Origin: Streptomyces flavofungini
GTDB lineage: Bacteria; Actinomycetota; Actinomycetes; Streptomycetales; Streptomycetaceae
Direction of reading: 5' to 3'
DNA: 64,000 nucleotides
Assembly (NCBI RefSeq): GCF_014650815.1
Contig: NZ_BMVR01000001.1
Span: forward strand, 682,001 to 746,000
Under the pieces are notes generated by a model. The model was not told where the DNA came from. It did no database searches and saw only the letters and a list, made by a program, of their open reading frames with translations. Positions within the stretch are counted from its first letter, which is position 1, and each line of letters begins with the position of its first letter. Position numbers and translations under genes: made by a program. Below are positions 58,246 through 64,000 of the stretch, piece by piece.

Positions 58246-59196
58246 TCAGCTCCCTGTGCTGCGGTACGAGCGGAGTCCCGCGCGCCACGCGAGGCCCGCG
58301 AGCGCGCAGCACGCCACGGCCACCAGCGGCGGCGTGAAGGCGGCCCACGACGGCAGGCCGAGCGGATAGGGGCGGCCGAGCACGTACAGGCCGGGCAGCC
58401 AGTTCACGAAGGCGATGGGGACCAGGAAGGTGGCGCCGCGCACCAGGTCCTTGCCGAAGACGGACGGCGGGTACTGCAGAAGCGTGTTGCCGCCGTAGGT
58501 GAAGGCGTTCTGCACCTCGGAGGCGTCCTGCGCGACGAACTGGAAGGCCGCGCCGACGACGAAGACGGCCATGAAGATCCCCGCGCCGCTGACCAGCATC
58601 ACCGGGACCAGGAGGACCTTCAGCGGCGTCCAGTCGACGTCGACGGCGGTGACGGCGTACCCGAGGACCAGCAGCCCCTGCACCACCCGGCCCAGCCTGC
58701 GCAGCGCGAACTGGTCGGCCGCGACCTGCGCGAGCACCGGCGCGGGCCGCACCAGGAGGGTGTCGAGGGTGCCGTCGCGCACGCGTCTGCCGAGCCGGTC
58801 CATGGAGCCGATGGCGAGATCGGCGATCCCGAAGGCGCAGGCCGCGGCGCCGTACAGGAAGGCGACCTCGGGGAGCCGGTAGCCGCCGAGGACGTCGACC
58901 TGGGAGAACATCAGCAGGATCGCGGCGAAGTCGAGAGCGGTCGCCGTGAGGTTGCCGAGGGCCGTCATGACGAAGGACGCGCGGTAGGCGAGGGTGGAGC
59001 GGATCCACATCGCGGTGATCATCCGGTAGGCGCGCAGGCCGTCCCGGACGCGGTCCACCGGCCCGTCGGAGGTGCCTTCGCGCAGGCCGGACGGACGCGC
59101 CGGACCGGCCGGGCCCATCGGACCCCCGCCCCGCCCGTCCCCGCGGTCCACCGGACCCGCACCCCGCCCGTCCCCGCGTCGGCCCTTTTCAGCCAC
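58246..59196 (-). CDS. ABC-2 family permease, second subunit
   Basis: Permease of 316 residues with a Gly/Arg-rich N-terminal extension of about 50 residues and six helices, including the IGSMDRLGRRVRDGTLDTLLVRPA segment seen in this permease family. 8-bp overlap with the first permease and 6-nt spacing to the ATPase gene. Confidence 0.87.
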   Translation of the reverse strand: MAEKGRRGDGRGAGPVDRGDGRGGGPMGPAGPARPSGLREGTSDGPVDRVRDGLRAYRMITAMWIRSTLAYRASFVMTALGNLTATALDFAAILLMFSQVDVLGGYRLPEVAFLYGAAACAFGIADLAIGSMDRLGRRVRDGTLDTLLVRPAPVLAQVAADQFALRRLGRVVQGLLVLGYAVTAVDVDWTPLKVLLVPVMLVSGAGIFMAVFVVGAAFQFVAQDASEVQNAFTYGGNTLLQYPPSVFGKDLVRGATFLVPIAFVNWLPGLYVLGRPYPLGLPSWAAFTPPLVAVACCALAGLAWRAGLRSYRSTGS

Positions 59197-60010
59197 CTTG
59201 CACCACCACCCGGCGCGTGGCCACGGCCTGCAGCAGCCGCCCGGCGGCGAGCAGCACGACGGCCCACCCGGCCTGGAACGCGTACGCCCCCGCGAGATCC
59301 GCGCCCGAGCGCTCGCCCAGCAGCACGTCGGCGGGCACCTGGATCAGCGCCGACCAGGGCAGCGCGCGGGCGATCTCGCCGAGGGCGCCGGGGAAGACGC
59401 TCAACGGCAGCAGCATCCCGGAGAAGAACGTGCTCGCGAGCCACGAGATCTGCGCCACGCCCGTGCCGTCGAGCAGCCAGAAGGCGCTGAGCGCCACCAG
59501 GAAGCGCACCGCGAAGCTGACGACCACCGCGAGCAGCACGGCGAGCGCCGTGGCGAGCCACGTCAACACGTCGCCCGGAAGAGCCAGTTGGAAGAGGAGC
59601 GCGCCGAACATCATGGGCGCGGCGCCGCGCGCCAGGAGCTGGAACAGCGCCCGGCCCAGGTCGCCCGCCAGCCACCAGGCCTGAAGATCGGCGGGGCGGT
59701 ACAGGTCGATGGCGACGTCGCCGGTGCGGATGCGCCGCATCAGTTCGTCCTCGAAGCCGCCGCCCATCACCGCGACGGTCGTCAGGAGCGCCTGCCCGAG
59801 CCACACGTACGTGAGAGCCTGCGCCTGGTCGTATCCTCCAAGTCCAGGCTTCTCGTCCCACAGGGCAATATAGGTGTAGGTCAGGATCACTCCGAAGACA
59901 GTGTTGGTGAACACACCGGCCAAGGTCGCGATCCGGTACGTGGCGTATCGCCGGAAGCTGCCGGCGGCGACGGCCGCGTACAGGCGGAACCGTCCTGATC
60001 TCACGAACAT
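59189..60010 (-). CDS. ABC-2 family permease, first subunit
   Basis: Permease of 273 residues, six helices, with FEDELMRRIRTGDVAIDLYRPADLQAWW matching the partner permease at the same place (RxRDGTLDTLLVRP). The start is the ATG with GAAAGGG just upstream; the frame continues far upstream but only as an antisense shadow of the penicillin-binding protein gene. First gene of the operon. Confidence 0.88.
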   Translation of the reverse strand: MFVRSGRFRLYAAVAAGSFRRYATYRIATLAGVFTNTVFGVILTYTYIALWDEKPGLGGYDQAQALTYVWLGQALLTTVAVMGGGFEDELMRRIRTGDVAIDLYRPADLQAWWLAGDLGRALFQLLARGAAPMMFGALLFQLALPGDVLTWLATALAVLLAVVVSFAVRFLVALSAFWLLDGTGVAQISWLASTFFSGMLLPLSVFPGALGEIARALPWSALIQVPADVLLGERSGADLAGAYAFQAGWAVVLLAAGRLLQAVATRRVVVQGG

Positions 60011-60158
60011 CCCTTTCAGAGGGCCTCGTACCGCTCCAGGCCACCGCGCCCGGGCTCGTGCCCGGACCAAAGCGCAGGAGCCTAGTGCGGTCAGGGCCGC
60101 CCGTGCCAGGCAATTTCGCCCCACGGAGCGTGCCTGGCCGGAAAGGCATACGGCGACA

Positions 60159-60242
60159 GTGTGCAATGGGTCGTACGAGGCGTACTGGATGTATGAGGCG
60201 TACGAGATGTACGACGCGAACTGGGAGTTCCGCGAGACATGA
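60159..60242 (+). CDS. 27-residue Tyr/Glu-rich leader peptide before the PBP gene
   Basis: A short frame starting with GTG and containing YEAYWMYEAYEMYDANWEF, built of three Y-E-A-Y-like units, ends in RET and TGA. Its stop overlaps the start of the penicillin-binding protein (ATGA), so the two could be translationally coupled. The repeated DNA word is GTACGAGGCGTAC. AAAGG lies about 12 nt before the GTG, a weak site. It may be a regulatory leader peptide; function unknown. Confidence 0.45.
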   Translation: MCNGSYEAYWMYEAYEMYDANWEFRET

Positions 60243-63082
60243 GCAGCGACGAGCCACAGCGGCAGCCGGGCGACGGGCCCGAGGAGCCCACCGCCCGGCC
60301 GAGCGAACCCGCTGCCCGGCAGGACGGGCCCGCCGAGGGACCGGACGAGCGGGCCTCCCGGCCGAGTGATCCCACACCGGGCCGCGAGCCGGGCGACCGC
60401 GCTCCGGACAGCCACCCGACCCCTCCGAAGGGCGCCCCCGGCGTCCCCGACGGCGGCCCCTCCACGACGCAGCTCCGCCCGGTCGGCCGCCCGAAGGCCC
60501 CCGACCCCTCCACGCAGCAGCTCCGCCCCATTCCCCCGGGACCGGGGCAGGGCCAGAGCCAGAGCCAGGGTCCGGGTCAGGGGCAAGGTCCGAGCCAGGG
60601 CCAGCAGCACCAGGGCTGGGCCCCGCGCGAGCCCGAGCAGGGCGCCGCGGGCGCTGCCGCCTCCGTGGCCGCCGGTACCGCGGGTGACGGCGCACCGGGC
60701 GCGCCGGGCGGCGCGCCGACGAAGAAGGGCAAGAAGAAGCGCCCCAAGCGCAAGGGCTGGCGGCGCCTCTTCCCGACCTGGCGGATGGTGCTCGCCGGGT
60801 TCATCTTCGTGGTCCTGCTGCTCGCGGGCGGTTTCACCGCGGGCTATCTGCTGATCGACATCCCGCCCGCGAACGCGCTCGCCACCAAGCAGGCCAACGT
60901 CTACCTGTACGCCGACGGCAGCGAGCTGGCCCGCGACAGCAAGGGCGCGAACCGCGAGAACGTGCCCCTGTCCAAGGTCCCCAAGCACGTGCAGCACGCC
61001 GTGCTCGCCGCCGAGGACCGGGACTTCTACGGGGAGTCCGCCGTCGACCCGAAGGCGATGCTCCGCGCCGCCTGGAACACGGTCACCGGCAAGGGCAAGC
61101 AGTCCGGCTCGACGATCACGCAGCAGTACGTGAAGAACTACTACCTGGGCCAGGAGCAGACCGTCACCCGCAAGGTGAAGGAGTTCTTCATCTCGATCAA
61201 GCTGGACCGCGAGGTGAGCAAGGACGACATCCTCGAGGGCTATCTGAACACCAGCTACTTCGGCCGCAACGCGTACGGCGTGCAGGCCGCGGCCCAGGCG
61301 TACTACGGCAAGGACGTCGAGGACCTGTCCGTGGCCCAGGGCGGGTACCTCGCGACGCTCGTGAACTCCCCGAACGCGTACGACGTGGCGACGCACCCAG
61401 AGAACAAGGCCGCCGCGCAGGGCCGCTGGAGCTACGTCCTGAACGGCATGGTCAAGGAGGGCTGGCTGCCCGCCGCCGACCGCAAGAAGCAGAAGTTCCC
61501 GATGCCGGACCAGGCCAAGGGCACCCAGGACCTGTCCGGGCAGCGCGGCTATGTGGTCAAGGCCGTCGAGGACTACCTCATCGAGAACAAGATCATCGAG
61601 GAGGACGCCCTCAGCAAGGGCGGCTACCGCATCACGACCACCCTGCAGAAGCCGCGCCAGAACGCGTTCGTGAAGGCCGTCGACGACCAGGTGATGTCGA
61701 AGCTCGACAAGAAGGCCCGCAAGATCGACCGGAACGTGCGCGTCGGCGGCGCGTCCGTGGACCCGAAGACCGGCAAGGTCGTCGCGATGTACGGCGGCAT
61801 CGACTACACCAAGCAGTTCGTGAACAACGCCACCCGACGGGACTACCAGGTCGGTTCGACCTTCAAGCCGTTCGTGTTCACCTCGGCCGTGCAGAACGGC
61901 TCGACCACGCAGTCCGGCACCCCGATCACGCCGAACACGATCTACGACGGCAACAACCGGCGTCCGGTGCAGGGCTGGGACGGCGGCCAGTACGCGCCCG
62001 CCAACGAGGACGACGGCCAGTACGGCGACATCACGGTGCGCGAGGCCACGGACAAGTCGGTGAACTCCGTGTACGCGCAGATGGCCGTCGACGTGGGCTC
62101 CGACAAGGTCAAGGACACCGCGGTCGCGCTCGGCGTGCCGCCGAAGACCCCGGACCTCACCGCGTCCCCGTCGATCGCGCTCGGCCCGTCCACGGCGTCC
62201 GTGCTCGACATGACGGAGGCGTACGCGACGCTGGCGAACCACGGCCAGCACGGCTCGTACACGCTCGTCGAGAAGATCACCAAGAACGGCGAGGACGTCG
62301 CGCTGCCGGAGCGGGGCGAGAAGACGGCGGTGAGCCGCGAGGCCGCGGACACCACCACGTCGGTCCTGCGCAGCGTCGTCGACTCCGGCACGGGCACCGA
62401 GGCGCTCGCCGCGGGCCGCCCGGCGGCCGGCAAGACCGGCACGGCGGAGGAGGACAAGGCGGCCTGGTTCGCGGGCTACACGCCGGATCTGGCGACCGTC
62501 GTCTCGATCATGGGCGCGGACCCGGCCACGGCCAAACAGACCCCGCTGTACGGCGCGCTCGGCGAGCGGCGCATCAACGGCGGCGGCTATCCGGCGCGGA
62601 TCTGGGCGCAGTTCACCAAGGACGCCCTTGAGGGCAAGCCGGTCAAGGAGTTCGACCTGGAGCTAGAGCCCGGCGCGGACGTGCCGGTGCAGCCGGACCC
62701 GTCGGACAGCGCCGAGGCACCGGACCCCGACGAGGACACGGGCGGCGCGACCGACGGCGCCACTGACGGCGGCGCGGCCGACGGCGGTGCCGCGGACGGC
62801 GGCGCCGACCAGGGCGGCCAGAACCAGGGGCAGAACCAAGGCCAGAACCAGGGTCAGAACCAGGGCCCGACCGGCGGCCAGGACCAGGGACAGACCCAAG
62901 GCCCGACCGGCGGTCAGGACCAGGGGCAGACCCAGGGCCAGGACCAGGGGCAGACCCAGGGTCCGACCGGCGGGGCCGACGGGGGTGCCGACGACGGCGG
63001 CGCCGACCAGGGCGGCCAACAGGGCGCCCTGGCCGGGCTCACTCAGGGGACGACCACCGGGCCACGCGGCCGCGGCGACTGA
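60239..63082 (+). CDS. class A penicillin-binding protein (transglycosylase/transpeptidase)
   Basis: Bifunctional peptidoglycan synthase of 947 residues. A long cytoplasmic Pro/Gln/Gly-rich N-terminus (1-180) ends in a basic patch before one helix (about 183-205). The GT51 domain (about 240-420) has the catalytic Glu259 in AAEDRDFY and GSTITQQYVKNYYL. The transpeptidase domain has Ser540 in STFK (540-543), SVN (607-609) and KTG (732-734). The secreted tail (about 800-947) is a Gly/Gln/Asn/Asp low-complexity region. The start overlaps the leader peptide stop. Confidence 0.93.
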   Translation: MSSDEPQRQPGDGPEEPTARPSEPAARQDGPAEGPDERASRPSDPTPGREPGDRAPDSHPTPPKGAPGVPDGGPSTTQLRPVGRPKAPDPSTQQLRPIPPGPGQGQSQSQGPGQGQGPSQGQQHQGWAPREPEQGAAGAAASVAAGTAGDGAPGAPGGAPTKKGKKKRPKRKGWRRLFPTWRMVLAGFIFVVLLLAGGFTAGYLLIDIPPANALATKQANVYLYADGSELARDSKGANRENVPLSKVPKHVQHAVLAAEDRDFYGESAVDPKAMLRAAWNTVTGKGKQSGSTITQQYVKNYYLGQEQTVTRKVKEFFISIKLDREVSKDDILEGYLNTSYFGRNAYGVQAAAQAYYGKDVEDLSVAQGGYLATLVNSPNAYDVATHPENKAAAQGRWSYVLNGMVKEGWLPAADRKKQKFPMPDQAKGTQDLSGQRGYVVKAVEDYLIENKIIEEDALSKGGYRITTTLQKPRQNAFVKAVDDQVMSKLDKKARKIDRNVRVGGASVDPKTGKVVAMYGGIDYTKQFVNNATRRDYQVGSTFKPFVFTSAVQNGSTTQSGTPITPNTIYDGNNRRPVQGWDGGQYAPANEDDGQYGDITVREATDKSVNSVYAQMAVDVGSDKVKDTAVALGVPPKTPDLTASPSIALGPSTASVLDMTEAYATLANHGQHGSYTLVEKITKNGEDVALPERGEKTAVSREAADTTTSVLRSVVDSGTGTEALAAGRPAAGKTGTAEEDKAAWFAGYTPDLATVVSIMGADPATAKQTPLYGALGERRINGGGYPARIWAQFTKDALEGKPVKEFDLELEPGADVPVQPDPSDSAEAPDPDEDTGGATDGATDGGAADGGAADGGADQGGQNQGQNQGQNQGQNQGPTGGQDQGQTQGPTGGQDQGQTQGQDQGQTQGPTGGADGGADDGGADQGGQQGALAGLTQGTTTGPRGRGD
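62818..62990. repeat. low-complexity NQGQ/PTGGQDQGQTQG coding repeat
   Basis: The PBP C-terminus is built from NQGQ units and three copies of a QTQGPTGG-type block. The repeated DNA words are CAGAACCAGGG and CAGACCCAGGG. Frame is preserved; copy number may vary. Confidence 0.8.
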
Positions 63083-63111
63083 CCCGGCCGGGTCTCACCG
63101 ACCCGGTCGGG
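63083..63111. terminator. hairpin terminator after the PBP gene
   Basis: CCCGGCCGGGTC (63083-63094) with GACCCGGTCGGG (63100-63111), 12 bp with one G-T pair and a TCACC loop, directly after the PBP stop and 22 nt before the end of the convergent SMR gene. Confidence 0.75.
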
Positions 63112-63132
63112 CCGCGGTGCCCGCTCGTCGCC

Positions 63133-63453
63133 TCAGTGACCGCTCGTCGCCTTCAGGCCCACGACGGCGACGAGCAGCAGGCACACGAAGAAGATCCGGG
63201 CCGCGGTGGCGGGCTCGCCGAGCGCGACCATGCCGACCACCGCGGCTCCGGCCGCTCCGATGCCGACCCACACGCCGTAGGCGGTGCCGATGGGCAGGGT
63301 CTTGGCGGCGTAGGACAGCAGCAGCATGCTGGCGACGATGCCCGCGCCGGTGAACACACTCGGCCACAGACGGGTGAACCCCTCGGTGAACTTCATGCCG
63401 ATCGACCAGCCGACCTCAAGCAGACCGGCGACGACGAGCAGGACCCAGGCCAT
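63133..63453 (-). CDS. sugE: SMR-family exporter, Gdx/SugE-type
   Basis: Four-helix small multidrug resistance protein of 106 residues with the essential Glu13 in GLLEVGWSIGMK and the GVWVGIGAAGAAVVG loop region. The Trp in EVGWSIGMK and the overall pattern fit the SugE/Gdx subgroup that exports guanidinium rather than the EmrE drug group. The ribosome site GGAGG is 7 nt before the ATG. A guanidine-III-like riboswitch lies in its leader, supporting the substrate assignment. Confidence 0.87.
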   Translation of the reverse strand: MAWVLLVVAGLLEVGWSIGMKFTEGFTRLWPSVFTGAGIVASMLLLSYAAKTLPIGTAYGVWVGIGAAGAAVVGMVALGEPATAARIFFVCLLLVAVVGLKATSGH

Positions 63454-63483
63454 GACGGCACCTCCGAAAATGGGACTTCAGGG

Positions 63484-63526
63484 GTGCGTCGTCTTTGCGG
63501 ATCCCGGTACGGCGCGTCTCGTCGGG
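63484..63526 (-). promoter_or_regulatory. guanidine-III-like riboswitch upstream of the SMR exporter
   Basis: On the minus strand the leader reads CCCGACGAGACGCGCCGT then ACCGGGATCCGCAAAGACG. This follows the guanidine-III (ykkC-III) consensus: P1 pairs CCCG with CGGG, the conserved ACGAG and GCGCCGTACC are present, and a downstream ACGACGC can pair with GCGCCGT (one mismatch) as the pseudoknot. It ends about 30 nt before the SMR start. Confidence 0.75.
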
Positions 63527-63627
63527 TTCCTTCCAAGGTAGCAAAGGGCACGCACAAGGGGCTGGTGACGATGGTCACCAGCCCCTTCTCGGCTGCGGCG
63601 GACCCGGGGCACCAGGGCCCCGGGGTG

Positions 63628-63984
63628 TTACAGGTACAGGCCGGTGGAGTCCTCGGACCCCTCGAAGCGGTCCGCGGCCACGGCGTGCAGATCGCGCTCG
63701 CGCATCAGGACGTACGCCACGCCCCGCACCTCGACCTCGGCGCGGTCCTCGGGGTCGTACAGGACCCGGTCGCCCGGCTCCACCGTGCGCACGTTCTGCC
63801 CCACGGCGACGACCTCGGCCCAGGCCAGGCGCTTGCCGACGGCCGCGGTCGCGGGGATCAGGATGCCGCCGCCGGAGCGCCGCTCGCCCTCCGCCGTGTC
63901 CTGGCGCACGAGCACGCGGTCGTGCAGCATCCGGATCGGCAGCTTGTCGTCGTGGGTCCTTGGTTCAGATGTCTTGGCGCTCAC
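63628..63984 (-). CDS. GroES-like co-chaperonin (Cpn10 family)
   Basis: Protein of 118 residues: a short N-terminal extension, then the Cpn10 barrel with IRMLHDRVLVRQD, a mobile-loop-like ERRSGGGILIPATA, AEVVAVGQNVRTVEPGDRVLYDPED and YVLMRERDLHAV. No groEL gene is next to it, so it is an orphan or accessory co-chaperonin. The start codon is GTG. Confidence 0.87.
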   Translation of the reverse strand: MSAKTSEPRTHDDKLPIRMLHDRVLVRQDTAEGERRSGGGILIPATAAVGKRLAWAEVVAVGQNVRTVEPGDRVLYDPEDRAEVEVRGVAYVLMRERDLHAVAADRFEGSEDSTGLYL

Positions 63985-64000
63985 GCCCCGAACCTACCTG

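Noticed and set aside
60011..62251. Upstream extension of the minus-strand ABC permease frame through the PBP gene
   Set aside because: The extension is the shadow of the PBP; the permease has its own ATG and ribosome site at 60010.

Overview
The window is a chromosomal stretch of a Streptomyces species. The evidence is very high GC with strongly GC-biased third codon positions, GTG starts, many GAGG-type ribosome sites, a whiJ-type gene trio (ATP-binding protein, XRE-DUF5753 regulator, DUF397 protein), sortases of classes E and F, and the cslA-glxA-cslZ-lpmP hyphal-tip glycan genes. No insertion sequence, prophage, CRISPR array or rRNA was seen. One tRNA-Lys(CTT) is present.

Layout. 1-5.9 kb: the 3' part of an MMPL transporter, a small membrane protein, a NarL/DesR-type two-component pair and an acyl-CoA ligase with a palindromic operator. 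6-17.3 kb: a glycan region. It has a copper LPMO (lpmP) behind a DasR-like site, a P-loop kinase, an SPFH protein, an NlpC/P60-like peptidoglycan-binding protein, tRNA-Lys followed by a 28-bp tandem-repeat array, a FadR-type regulator, then cslA and glxA (overlapping by 4 bp) facing the GH6 lipoprotein cslZ. 17.4-21.5 kb: a GAF-ANTAR regulator, a cobalamin riboswitch driving cbtB-cbtA (cobalt uptake), and a class F sortase with a membrane-anchored partner. 21.5-30.8 kb: a NagD-like phosphatase, a Tat-exported phosphodiesterase, and a 2-aminoethylphosphonate operon (FAD oxidoreductase, phosphonatase-like HAD, ABC importer PhnT-U-V-S) behind a GntR/UTRA regulator.

30.9-43 kb: a LAKTG-type surface protein, a ROK repressor divergent from a Gfo/Idh/MocA oxidoreductase across a perfect operator, a repeat-rich choice-of-anchor A surface protein, a fumarylacetoacetate-hydrolase family enzyme, a YidC paralogue, a sodium:solute symporter with its DUF3311 partner and an apparent CTG-started zinc-ribbon peptide, a class E sortase and a SEC-C protein. 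43.1-49.1 kb: an island with visibly lower GC. It holds an SF2 helicase-DUF3427 protein without the usual N-terminal PLD nuclease, the whiJ-type trio, a membrane/coiled-coil protein and an SRA-like (ScoMcrA-type) protein without an HNH nuclease. This is the best place to look for an undescribed (possibly defence) module.

49.2-64 kb: a beta-trefoil lectin-like protein, a GlxA-type AraC regulator divergent from an MFS transporter, DUF445, SGNH hydrolase and DUF1707 proteins, an ABC-2 exporter, a class A penicillin-binding protein preceded by a tyrosine-rich leader peptide, an SMR exporter behind an apparent guanidine-III riboswitch, and a GroES-like protein. The themes are cell-envelope glycan and surface-protein assembly, metal and phosphonate uptake, and ligand-sensing RNA control.
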